Assembly (NCBI GenBank): GCA_028386065.3
Contig: JAKUCV010002314.1
Span: 63,143 to 127,142 of the forward strand
Direction: 5' to 3'
DNA length: 64,000 nt
DNA from: Turnera subulata
Taxonomy: Eukaryota > Streptophyta > Magnoliopsida > Malpighiales > Passifloraceae
Each line of letters starts with the position of its first letter. Position 1 is the first letter of the stretch. The position numbers and the translations under genes are program-made. Shown here piece after piece: positions 35,701 to 47,457 of this stretch. A model generated the notes under the pieces. That model ran no database searches. It was not told where the DNA came from and saw only the letters and a list, made by a program, of their open reading frames with translations.

Positions 35701-36789
35701 CATATCTATGCTAATAGGAAGGTTCTATAATTTTGTATTCAAGCATTCTTACAATCTCAAAACTCTAACTTGATTTTTCCATAAATCATTGTCAGGAGTC
35801 AATTCATCCAAAACTTTAATATGCATTTTCCTGCACAAACAAAAATATAAAAATAATTAAAATAGATTGGGAAAATAAAAGAATATAAAAACAAATAGGA
35901 TGCTTAATTATGAGAGACAAAGTAACTTTAATATTATATCAACATTCATACGTATGCAAATAGAAAAAAACAAAGAAGGAATTAAAGAGAATGAGTGAAT
36001 TATAGAGAAACTGTATCACACACAGACAGAGACTATATCTAGACTTTGTGTAGTGTAAAAATAAAATAAAGAAGAAGTAAAAGGAAAATAAAATAAAGAA
36101 GAAGTAAAAAGAAATGAATGAATGATTGAAAAAACTGTATCACATACAGAGACTATTATTTCACATACACAAACAAAGACTGTATCTGTATTTATAGAGA
36201 GATGATGGAATTTTTTAGGAGATGTACGATAAAAAAACAAAAATGATTAAAGGTTAGTTGGGTATAATATAATTCTTATCAGATAATAATAATAGAGTAA
36301 ATCACATAATATATATATAACACTCTCTGTGTGTGTGAATTTTCTTTTGACCAATTTGGGTGTGACTGGAATTCTTTTTAAAAGAATACAATTAAGATCA
36401 GATTCATTAATTTAAATAAAAAAAATTTTATCCTTATCTTCATTGATTAGAAACTCTGCTTCGTGTGAATTTTCTTTTGAATAATTTGGGTGTGTCTAGA
36501 ATTCTTTTTAAAAAAGTATAATTAAGATAGATTATCAGTACCAATCTTTCGTGTGAATTTTTATTTGAACAATTTGAGTGTGATTGAAATTATTTTTAAA
36601 AGAATATAATAGATCAGGTTACTCTGGGATAATTATGTTTGTCATTATGGCCAATCAAACTACACTTGCAACCCTCCAGATGGCAATAAAGAAAGAACCC
36701 AAAGCCTCCACATGGCAATAAAGCAAAACTCCAAAAATCCTATGTGTCAAAACCTGGTGAGGGATACAGTTTTAAATATATATAATAGA

Positions 36790-37483
36790 TAATAGATTCA
36801 TAACATAATACATTCTTTTAGATAATAATCACCTTAAAAAACATGAGGTATCATTTTTTTCTTTTTTGTCTTTTTAGAATATTGTGATGTTTGGGAAGGT
36901 GCCGACCCATTACTATTGGAAACAGTGATTTTTTGGACGTCTAAATTGAACCCGGATAAAATGGGATCCACAAATGACATGTCTCCCCAAAAAATAGACA
37001 TATATCTCTAGCAATTCCCACCATCATAAATATCAAATTTAATGAAAATTAAGAAATACATGCATCAAAATTCATGGAAAATCAAGAGTACTAAATTTAA
37101 TATTGAAACCAAATACATGTACCAAAAATATTTTTAACCCGGGATCCCCTCTTGGTTTTCGGCCTCTGTTGATGGCAAATGCAGGGGGTTGGTATTATGA
37201 ACGCCATTAGTGTGTATCCTTGTGCATTATTTCTTTTTTCAACTTTTCCAATGTACCCAAAAAAATATTTAATTTCATATAATTTTTTTTAGGATTTATA
37301 CCAATTATTTATTTCTTCACTTTCTTTTCTTATTACTTATTTATACAATCTTATTTTTTTTCATTTATATTAGTATCTTTGTACCAAGAACTTATATAAA
37401 TTAATTTTTTCCACTTTTCTATAGAATATGAGTTTTTCAGAATTTATATTTAATATATATTTTTGATACTAATATATTTCATA
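36790..37483. other. Intergenic AT-rich sequence
   Basis: No gene or transposon end recognised between the Helitron-like terminus and the next LTR. Confidence 0.4.
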
Positions 37484-38132
37484 TGAAACGCCCCGACCCG
37501 TATTTACCGTACACAGTAAACACGTGCCGGAACTGTGACCACCCGACCCAACAAAGCCCAAGCATACAGTGTGAACTACAATAACTCGGCCCAACGGCCC
37601 AAAATAGTGAACATCGTAAATACAATATCGGCCCAATGGCCCAATAATAGCGAAACATTGCACAGCGGAAGACTTAACAAAACTCACATAGACACTGTAT
37701 GCGACAATGCAAACTATGGATCCAAGCCCGTCCAAGGGATAACGCCGCAGCCTGTCTGGAATGCACCAAGCCTGTACAACAACATCTCATCCTACGGGAT
37801 GAAACCCCGCAGGCGAGGGGTGAGTCCGAAACGCTCACTGACGAAAGATAAACAAAGATATATTCAACCATAATACTTTCGAGGTAAATACAATGCTCAA
37901 ACAGATGAAGCTACACGCACAACACGACAGAGGAATCTAAATCAAACAACGCATCAGAGAATCTAACACAACCAACACGTCAAAGCTATCTCACTAAATC
38001 ACATCAAGCCAAGACCAAAAGATTACTTATTAGTTTTTATTACCAATTTTATCTTCCGGGCCCCGTCACTGGACAAGCTAGGGTCGTACCTGGTTATTAA
38101 CTAATTCTGGATGTCAGGCCCCACCACAATCC

Positions 38133-38258
38133 GGGATCAACATCCCCATATCTCAAATCCGGGATCAACATCCCAATATCTCAAATCCAGGGTCAACACC
38201 CCAATATCACAAATCCGGGATCAACATCCCAATATCACAAATCCGGGGTCAACACCCC
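38133..38258. repeat. Five 28-bp tandem hairpin repeats
   Basis: Units start at 38133, 38161, 38189, 38217 and 38245. Each contains a short inverted repeat with a CAAC loop: GGGAT/ATCCC in units 1, 2 and 4, AGGGT/ACCCC in unit 3 and GGGGT/ACCCC in unit 5. The A-to-G and T-to-C changes in units 3 and 5 keep that base pair. Confidence 0.85.
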
Positions 38259-38370
38259 AACCAACAAACCCTCTGGGAAGACACCACAGAACTAGTCTCT
38301 AACCATCTAGTCGTACCACTACTTTCCAAGTGACAATTACATCATCATCTCAATATCAAATCCAATTCCA

Positions 38371-39955
38371 TTTCCAATACTCATTAAAGGAAAGAGTTAA
38401 TAGGTGTAACTGGTCAAGTAGTAATAAGAGTTGTGTCATAGTGTTAAGGTTATAGTGTCAGATTGTAGTAGTAGTTTATTCCTCAGGTTAATCCACAATC
38501 ACATTCGATCAACAACCTCATGTCACCAATTATTCACAAATAGCAGTTCAACAATATTTCCAATGCAACATACACAGGTCTAACACGATTCAACAACAAC
38601 AACAACATCATCAATTCCATAGCAACCAAGTAACAGTCAACAGTCATTCCAGCAAATCAAACAAACAACAAAATACACACACAGCATTACGGGCACATAT
38701 CAAGGTTTATCCATCCTCACCTGGTATGTCTCTGAAACTGCTATCCAGTCAAATCCCGATACCCTATACGTACATATAGGAACAAAATAATCACTTATAA
38801 TGCACAACAAAATGATTATGCATGATACCGGTTTAGAAATCGTTACACGGCTTGCCTTATATCCAATTTCTTTATTATGAAATTAACCTCTTTATTCATT
38901 ATACCATTTATACTTAATTTCAAATTAAAACCAAAACCGAATTTTCTTATCGATATTCTAATTATTCTTAATTTTTAAACTAAAACCAAATCCGAACGTT
39001 CAAGCCGATATCCCGGCCTTCTAACCCTTTGTCGATAAGGGAAAAACATAAGCATATTAGAATACATGTATATATACGTATATTTATACATAAATTGATA
39101 CTAGATTATATGTATATCTAGTGTGACCATATTTATACATATATAGTAGGTAATTCCCATTTAACCTTATGTTTATATTTATGCGATAAATCAAGTTGTA
39201 ACTTCATTATTTAGCTAAACATAAATTTAGTAGGATATATATATATAGTCATTTATACGTATGTGTTTATAATTCATCAATAATCATATTTATATTTTAG
39301 GCTTACATTTGACAACTAAATCAAGTGAATAAGTATAATTGGGCCTTTAATTATCAACTGTCCAAGTGTACATTAAATAAACCGGATTACTAATTTCCAA
39401 TACTCATTATTCCTTTCTCAATTATCCACATTGACCAGTTCATCATTATTCTCAACACAGTATCACAATTCCAATATCACAGTCTAACATCATCATCAAT
39501 ATTCCTCAGGTTAATCCACAATCACATTCGATCAACAACCTCATGTCACCAATTATTCACAAATAGCAGTTCAACAATATTTCCAATGCAAGATACACAG
39601 GTCTAACACGATTCAACAACAACAACAACAACATCATCAATTCCATAGCAACCAAGTAACAGTCAACAGCCATTCCAGCAAATCAAACAAACAACAAAAT
39701 ACACACACAACATTACGGGCACATATCAAGGTTTATCCATCCTCACCTGGTATGTCTCTGAAACTGCTATCCAGTCAAATCCCGATACCCTATACGTACA
39801 TATAGGAACAAAATAATCACTTATAATGCACAACAAAATGATTATGCATGATACCGGTTTAGGCTTACATTTGACAACTAAATCAAGTGAATAAGTATAA
39901 TTGGGCCTTTAATTATCAACTGTCCAAGTGTACATTAAATAAACCGGATTACTAT
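38371..39955. repeat. Imperfect tandem duplication within the LTR
   Basis: 38371-38856 matches 39394-39861, and 39301-39395 matches 39862-39955; the second copy lacks the part equivalent to about 38846-39300. The copies are nearly identical outside the patch 38387-38476, so the duplication is recent. Confidence 0.85.
38387..38476. other. Second un-reversed complement patch
   Basis: Aligned at constant offset 1023 with 39410-39499, all 90 bases are the complement of their partners, with no exception, while both flanks are identical in register. The related LTR at 32231-34980 (read in reverse) has the 'tctcaattatcca' wording of the 39410 copy, so 38387-38476 is the altered one. Confidence 0.95.
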
Positions 39956-41879
39956 AGGTCTTTCTAATAGTCCAATAAGAAAAAAATTATGAATCGAATT
40001 ACAAAGCATAAATGGAATTAAAAGTTAATATTTGATTAATTAAATTAAATCTTTATTTTAAATTAAACAATTAAGAGTCCGGGCTCATTAACGTTGTTCG
40101 GGTTTCGTTATTAGAATTCGGGGTCCGTTGGTAATGCATATATGTCACGGTAATATGGGCCTCCGCACGTTCGGCCCGTTTTCGAGTCCGTGTGCAAACC
40201 GAGCCCAAACCCGTGCCAAGGTATAATGTGAGTCCAAGGAATTACCGAAGCGTCCGTCCTTTGAGTTCCATTTGCTGAAGACGTACTGTTCACACCGGAG
40301 TTGCCCGGGACTCGCCGGAACCTCGCCGGAATCCGGCGGTTACTGTTCACCGGAGTAGAACACAAGGCCACAGTTTACTGTTCACGAAACCATTTTAACT
40401 TCCTATTGCGGTTCGCCATTCATCATCATACCCAACCCCAAATCAGCACCATTCTGGTCATCGAATCCGCACCCAGGTGCGCCATAGTTCACATCCACAG
40501 CCTCCATCAAGCAACCCACCAAAAAGACAAGCCAATTACTCACTATTCTCAACCAACGAATGAAAGCATGAGAGGATCGAGGTTTCTTACCATGGAACCC
40601 ACCGGCTTGCGCCCGGCAGTGAGGTAGATCGGGAAAGAAGAGGAGCAGAAATTGAGGAAGGGAAGGGATATAGTGGCGGGGATGAGGAAGGAAATAGAGG
40701 AGGAGATCGGCGGCGTTAGGCGGCTGCGAGGAGGAGTGGTTGTGGGCGGCGGTGTGTGCAGAGGTGGTGTCAAGCTCGGCACGGCTTCGTCAGGCGGCGG
40801 CGCTGTTACGGACAGCGAGAAGGCGATACGACGAGGCGACGCGACCGGTGGCGACACAACAGAGGGCGACGGCTGTCGCTGGCCGTAGGAGGTGCGTCTC
40901 GGTGCTGCAGATCGGGACTACTTCATCGTCGCCGGTTGGTCTCCACGGAACGGCGTCCTGCAGTCGCGACGGAAGGAGGAGAGGAGGATGGCATCGACGA
41001 CTGGGTCTGGTGGCGCGGCTCCGGCGGTGTCTCGGGTGGCAGAGGTGGTTCACGGTGGTGGCGGTTGCAGGTGTGGGTGGAGAAGGGGATGAAGGGAGAG
41101 ATAGAGGCAGAGAGGGGGTTCGGCTTGTTGGTGGCAGGGAAAAGGGATGGGGCACTGATGGGTGTGTGTGGTTGGCAGAATGGAGGAGAAGATAATGAAA
41201 ATGAAAGGGAAAAGAAGACAAGGGAGAAAAGAGAATAAAGTGGGGAGGGCCAGCTCGTGGAGAAAACGGGAAGGGGAAAGAAAAATAAAGAAGAAGGGGA
41301 AGGAAGAAGACAGAAAAATAAAGAAAAAGAAAGAAGTGGGGGTAGGCGGCGGCTGAAGGAAAAAGAGAGGAGAAAAGAAAGAAAAGAAAGAAAAGGGAAG
41401 GAAAAGAAAAGGAGGAAAAAGAAGGAAAAGAAAGAAAAGAGGGAAGAAAGTGGGACCCGCACGGCTGGGGAAAAACCGGGAGAGAGGAAAAACGTAGCCG
41501 GGAAAGAGGAAGAGAAAGGAGAGAGGAGGAAGAAGAGTGGCTCGGGCAACCACATTCGGCCGGTCCGGATTCTCGTGTCGGAATCCCGTAAACGCAGGGA
41601 TACTCCCGTCTTTCCGACAAATTCCATCCTGAGTCCAGAAATACAACTTGGGCTCGGAAAATCCGATTAATCCTCCTGAACGTCGTCCAACTCTCGGAAC
41701 TGTAAACCGAGGCTCGGTTAGTCAGGAAGATGCTCCCGAGCGCGGGAAAACTCTCGTTTTCGAAAAACGACTCCCGTTTTACCGTGAATTAATTACCCAA
41801 GGTTAGTTCGTCCGGTAATTCATTGTATAATGACTTTAACAGTCCCGGTAAAAATCCAAATTTTACCCGGGCTGTTACA

Positions 41880-42599
41880 TAATATCTATTCCTTCTCTTT
41901 TTTTTTATATGTAATATTTTATTTATTATTAACGACTAAGATAGTACAAAACTTAAAAATAATACACATAGGATAAATAATCCTTAAACTTCTCCTTAAA
42001 CTTCTCTTCACCATTCTAGATTCTGATAATATTTTCATATTCTTATATTATTATTCACTTATAATAGCACCTTCATACTGTAATCTCCACCATTTATTAT
42101 AAGGAGTTTAAATAATAATGTTTTAAGCTTCTTATATTACATGATATTCTTAAATATTTTTTAAAATATTTTTTATTCACTTAATGTATGAGCAGCTTTA
42201 ATTTTAGAGCATATATTGAAATAATTTTTTATTAAAATTTTAATTTTAATTCTCCATTTCCTAGTTTTTCATTTATATAAATTTTATATATTTTAATACT
42301 AAAATTATTGTAATTTTTTATTTTTTTCTTATTTTATTAGTATAAATCTTCTGTAAACCAAAATTTTGATAGTTTCACCTTTCAATCAAATTTTGAATTC
42401 TTCTACAATTATTTCTGTAATAAATAACTTATTTTGGCATTTGACTCCTTTATATATCTCAATTTTTTTATTTTATTATATACCTCTATCATTATAATTG
42501 ATTTAATTATATATCTCCATCATAGTTGGAAGCTTTTGTGTGCACAAATAGCGAGAAAGTAATTACATATAAATTCCACATATGATTTTGGTAATGGAA
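41880..42599. other. AT-rich intergenic sequence
   Basis: Very AT-rich, no gene seen. It ends at the probable A-tail of the LINE that follows on the minus strand. Confidence 0.4.
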
Positions 42600-44039
42600 A
42601 GCATTTTTTCTTTTGAGAATCAATTCATTTTCAATTGCAAAAATAGGTTAGGAAAACCCTAACAAGATGGACATAGAATCAATTTACAGAAGCTAAACAC
42701 CTGCGTATCTACAACTAAGAAAGTCTAGGCACTATTACAAATATAATCAAAACTTAATGCCCCAAAAGTCACATAGTTCTTGTGATTCCATAGACAGAGG
42801 ACGGGGTTTAAGCTTGGTTAAGCCACGAAAAAAGAAATCTTAAGTGAAGACAAATTACAGCTATAACAGCATCAGATGATCGAGAATAAACAATGTGAGA
42901 AATAAATGGCATTCTGTTCAGGCCATAAGTGGTAAATACATGCACACCAAGCAAGCCACAAAATCAAGGCCTTAATAGATTTCTTTTGAACAAACTGTTG
43001 TGCCCAAAGGAACTCAGAATGCCAAGATTTGACTGTTAGAGAAGCATTACAAAGAAAAAGCAAGACATCAACTGAACAAGAGCATTCAAAAAACAGATGG
43101 TTGCAAGATTCCTCATGGTGAGAATAGAGACAAAATGCATCAGAAATAACACCCCAGTTACGCAGCCTCACACTAGTGGTCATCTTATCTAAAATAACAA
43201 GCTAAGAGATGAAACTATGCTTTGGTTTAAAGCTGGTTGACCACAACAATTTGAACCATGGGACTCGAGGCTGCTTAGTGCGAAGGAAGTTTCAGGCAAC
43301 TTTAACAGTGAATGAACCAGAGAGGGAGAGGGTCCAATGTATACAGTAGAGGATGGAACAATACAATCTATGGCTGATTAATTGTTGTAATTGTGAGATA
43401 ATAGGCAGGATGTAGACTAGTTCCAGGAATTTGCCAAAATTAAGATCATCCACATAAACCAAGAAATAAGCTTTAATTCCATTCTTTTGATAAAAGAACA
43501 AATAGGTTTCGGACTAGGCATAAGCAACTATCAAAACTTTCAGTCATGATACTAGGCGCGAAGAGCCTGTTTAAGAACATAGAATGCTTTTCGAAACCTG
43601 CACACATGAGAAGAAAAATGAGTATCAACCGGGAGGTTGAGACATAAAGAATAACTTAACATATGAACTTTAGCTTGAAGTGGGGTTTTGGTACAGGAAA
43701 TAGGAGAGGAAGGAATAAGAGAGTGCAAAGTATCCTAAGGGTGCCAATTACCCCACCAAATAAAACAAAGGTTGCTTCTCCATTGCCAATGGTGTGAGAA
43801 ATAACACAAGAGAAGAGTGGGTGCAAATTAAGGAGTTTCCTCATGCTCAAAGAGCAGTATCAAGGGATAGGTAGGCTCAAGATACTTCTGTCTTTAACGA
43901 CATAGATAGAGATTCAAGCAACCCATGAGAACCAGCACACAATAGCAAATTCGACAAGTGTTAGGTAATGCAAGCCTGATTCCCGTCCTTAAGTTTTTTC
44001 AGACCAAGTCCCCTTTCTTGCTTTGGTAGTGTTGGCTTT
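42600..44039 (-). pseudogene. LINE ORF2, 3' portion (zinc-binding RT domain)
   Basis: Minus-strand reading just downstream of the Copia-B insertion gives LPKQERGLGLKKLKDGNQAC, the conserved segment that follows KVAWSDL at 57.3 kb, so this is the continuation of the LINE at 57310-58190. Further on come PKHSFISWLVILDKMTTS with an internal stop, then CNHLFFECSCS, typical of the zf-RVT domain. Several stops and frameshifts make it a pseudogene. The 3' end is near 42604, where the minus strand is A-rich. Confidence 0.8.
43430..43640 (-). pseudogene. Small Copia RT remnant within the LINE
   Basis: Minus-strand frames give HVCRFRKAFYVLKQALRA and then, in another frame, FFYQKNGIKAYFLVYVDDL, matching the Copia reverse transcriptase region around the YVDD box. 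It is frameshifted and embedded in LINE sequence. Confidence 0.5.
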
Positions 44040-44551
44040 TCTTTCTTCAATCAATTTTGACAGAGCTCAAGAACATCGATGTTGAACTCAAAACATCGAT
44101 GTTTTGAGAATTTAGAACTCCAAATAATCTGGCAGTGTACTTAGAACATCGATGTTTAAATACTACTGGTCTTCAAAATAATTCTGCCGAATGCTTTGAA
44201 CATCGATGTTTGGTTTAAAACATCGATGTTGAAATGCTACTGGAACTTTGATTAAATTGGTAGAATGTTTTCAACATCGATGTTGGAACAAGAACATCGA
44301 TGTTTCTTCACACTGGAACTTCAAACAATCTGGGCAGTAGTTTTGAACATCGATGTTGTGGCTAGAACATCGATGTTTTTTGGGAAATTCTGGAAAATTT
44401 CCAGAAAACTGCAGAAACCAAGAAGCTGGTTTTCTTGGTTACTGTTTCATTAATTTTCTCTCAATTCACTCAATCTCTTGGCTTGAACACTTAATGAACA
44501 AGTCAAGGAACACTTAATGAAGTGAAACACACTCAATTCACTCTTATTTCA
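44040..44551 (-). repeat. 3' LTR of Copia-B, first part
   Basis: Contains most of the paired AACATCGATGTT palindromes seen in the right LTR; one half-pair is missing through a ~20-base deletion after 'gaacatcgatgttt'. The LTR is cut at 44551 by Copia-C and resumes at 52071. Confidence 0.92.
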
Positions 44552-44906
44552 TGTTGGGTTATATAGGTTATGAGGCCCACTAGAGGTGGTGAGGCCCACT
44601 GGATCCACCCATAAGTTGGGTGCTCATATGTAACCCTAATATACCTCCTATATATACTTATTATTCTTTGGCATAAGGGCTAAGAATAGAATATACAAGG
44701 GTGGCTAGGTTACACCCACACACACCTAACACACAGCTCTAGAAGAGAGGTTTAGGCAGTGGAAACTATGGAGTTGATCCGACACACTGTGACAACCCTA
44801 CACGACCGGTAGATGAAGACCTGGACTCCAAGATCTTCCACTTCCGCTGCAAGGACATCAAGTAGGTGTCCTAATTTACTTTATTCAGGATATATGTTAT
44901 CCTTCA

Positions 44907-47457
44907 TTGGTAGCGGAGCCTAGAGTCTTATCTCTGGTCTAAGTTTCCAATCGGCTAAGGCATGAATCTAGCTTGCGTGTAATCTGAAAAAGGCATGCTT
45001 TATTCCATTAGGCTTGTTTACTGATTGATTCTATTTATATGTAAATTCTAGAATCACATGAATCATTCACGGTATATTCAATATATTGATTTGTTCAATT
45101 CAGAAACAGAATTGCCGTATCGTTTTGTTCAATTCAAAAGTGAATTGATTTTCTGGACTCAATTAATTTGGTTGTTTAGTAATTGATTGTTTACAATTGT
45201 GTATCGTTTACCGTAAAGCAAATCAATTTCTCTATATATGTTATAATCGTTTGTGTACAATAAATGATTGTAGCTGATGAATTAATTGACTTAACAACCG
45301 TTGTTGTTGGATTTGATTTATTGGTGAATTATGGTGGATACTGGATCTGTGTATAAATTTTTTTTGGAAACCCAGAAACAAGAAATCCCAATCCCGGCTA
45401 TTTCACTGCACACGGCGGTGGACAAAGGCATGAACGGCTGCACACGGCGGCAAGGCGCGAAACGCTGCAGACGGCGGCGACTCGATTCCCGGTGCTCGAC
45501 GAGGTGTCCGACGCTGCTCATGGCGGCTCAGTACCTCGTGAAACCCGCAGTGTTGAAGGAGCAGATCTTGCACCACGGCCAGCACTGCAACCTCGCGGCG
45601 GACGTTCCAGAACTAGAGGCTCTGGTGATGGCTGCGAACTCGAGCAGGCCGGCAAATGGCGGGGACGAGGGCGGTGGCTCTCCATGTCCTCGCACGGAGG
45701 AGCGGGTCTCGCGGCTGTGGCTGTAGATCGAGACCTTGACTCGGCAACCTTCGTGGTTGCGGCCTCACGCTAGCGTGGCGGCGCCTGTAGTGGCTGCTCC
45801 TCCCTCTTCCGCCGGTGGTGGTGAGCCCCTGGATGGTTCCGGCGACGAGCTCCAGTTGGAGCGGCATGAGGCGGTGGCGGCTGTGCGTCTTTGGAGAAGA
45901 TGATGCCTAGGGCATCCTTTCCAAATCGACGGTTGAGATTGATCCAAGCGTGCGGGTGAGAGCGATTCAAAAAAAAAAACAAAAACAAAACAAAAAAAAA
46001 ACAAATAAAAAGAAAGGCTGAAAGTGTCGGCTGACCGAGCCGTTTTCGCTTTGATGAGCCGAGCCGAGCCATTGTTGAGCCAATATGCCATGTGGGATGG
46101 GTGTATATGGGCTTGTAGCCCATATTATCTGGGTTGGACAAATTTAATAGGCACAAGGCCTATTGCGGACCTGTTATTTAATACATAATGTCTTACTAAT
46201 TTTATTTTGTATGGCCTATATCAAACATATGGTTTAATTAAAATTAATTTAGGCACACGGTCTATATTAATTAATTTCCTTTTTTTATGTGGCCTATGAA
46301 AATAAAATTGACTTAATTTAGACAGACGGTCTAAAAATATTTTCTTTCTATCAACATATGGTTGAATAAAATAATATGGACTTATTTTAGACATATGGTT
46401 TAAATTATTATTTTTATTGGGTTTGAGTCCTAATAAAATAACTATAAGTCTAATATTATTTTTAGAAAGAGACGGTCCTTTTAGACATATGGTCTAAATT
46501 AAATTTCTTCTATTGACCTATGATCAAAGAAAATATAATAATGATGGACTCCTTTTAGACATATGGTTTAGAACTTAATTTTATTTTGGGTTTATGACCT
46601 GAATAAAATTAAATTGTCTATCTTAGACATATGTTTTTTTTTGTTTTATAGGCTTTTGGCCTAAATAAAATAAAATTATTCGAGACAAAAGTCTAGTATT
46701 ATTATATTTTTTTTTTTAGAAGAGATGGTCGATATAAAAAAATAAATTTTTAGACACACGGTCTAAATAAGTTTTATTTTTATATCTCATGACCTAAGTA
46801 AAATTTGTTCATGTTAGACATATGGTCTAATTAAATTTTATTCTACGGCATACGGCTTAGAATAAAATTATGAAGGGTTCCAATATTTTTCTTAAAAATA
46901 TCCAGATAAAAGATATTTAGTCACACGGGCTAACTGTCTTGACATAAATTTTGTATTTATATTTTATCACCAATAAAATACAATCCAAATATTTCTAGAC
47001 CCATTTTCTTTGTGAATTTGGCACGAGAAATATTTACCCAACGGTTCAAGCATGAGTAACACACGATTACCTGCTTTAATGTTAATTGGTTTAACATTAT
47101 GAACTAGTTGCTATTTGGTTCAGCATCACATGTTAATTAGTTTAACATTGTTGGGTTGTTCAAAAAAAAAAAAGCTTATAATCCACATGGGATTATAAAA
47201 TTGTGCTTGACAAATGTGTTGTTTGGAGCATGATTAATGCTTAGCTGTGTTATTGGTTAAATTAATTTTCATTATGCATTCAACTTTAGGACGATGATTG
47301 GGAACATAGTGAACTTTCGACTCCGGGTTATGTATATGATTATTAACTTAGCCAATCGAAGCTTAGCATTATATATGTATGTATGTTGAACATTATACTT
47401 TAAGTGTGATCCTTTTGTGTATTTTATTTATTAAATATCATTACTGCTTCATGTGTT
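44907..47457 (+). other. Long leader of Copia-C
   Basis: A GC-rich block (about 45390-45960) containing overlapping frames on both strands is followed by an A-rich tract (45968-46015) and then by a 700-bp AT-rich stretch with about twelve near-palindromic agacatatggtctaa-like motifs. None of the frames resembles gag. It may be untranslated leader or captured sequence. Confidence 0.6.
46215..46935. repeat. Dispersed near-palindromic motif ttagacatatggtctaa
   Basis: About twelve variants, spaced roughly 30-130 bp: acatatggttta near 46223, cacacggtctat 46256, agacagacggtctaa 46321, acatatggttga 46354, agacatatggtttaa 46393, agacatatggtctaa 46482, agacatatggttta 46557, agacacacggtctaa 46755, agacatatggtctaa 46824 and others. 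The two halves (ttagac and gtctaa) are inverted around catatg. Confidence 0.75.

Larger units (their letters stand above)
31412..36789 (-). mobile_element. Helitron-like non-autonomous element, AT-rich
   Basis: On the minus strand the right end reads A|TCTATTATATATATTTAA and is followed by the 'ccctcacca...ttttgacaca...ttgccatgtggagg' sequence also found on the + strand from 60008; a TC start after A is Helitron-like. The left end reads acgtgcatcgcaggtCTAA, resembling the hairpin and CTRR end of plant Helitrons, although the base after it is not the expected T. The body is very AT-rich, with about five tandem modules of ~250 bp. It is interrupted by the solo LTR 32231-34980. No helicase or Rep frame is present. 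Confidence 0.5.
37484..41879 (-). mobile_element. Solo LTR of the same Ty3-type family, 4.4 kb, internally duplicated
   Basis: On the + strand it begins tgaaacgccccgacccg and ends tttacccgggctgttaca. The flanking 5-mers are tcata (37479-37483) and taata (41880-41884), one mismatch from a target duplication. It is larger than its relatives because of a tandem duplication (offset 1023 bp: 38371-39395 and 39394-39955, the second with about 455 bp missing) and a purine-rich region 41200-41460. Five hairpin repeats at 38133-38258 have an exact 28-bp period. Open frames of 100-270 codons at 40550-41650 are low-complexity and not supported as genes. Confidence 0.8.

Noticed and set aside
40790..41627. 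Long minus-strand frames of 198-276 codons, serine-, phenylalanine- and proline-rich
   Set aside because: They are three overlapping frames over a purine/pyrimidine-biased tract of a solo LTR. Low complexity, not a gene.
45331..46156. Several frames of 84-131 codons in the Copia-C leader
   Set aside because: They overlap on both strands of a GC-rich block, and none resembles gag; kept only as a composition anomaly.
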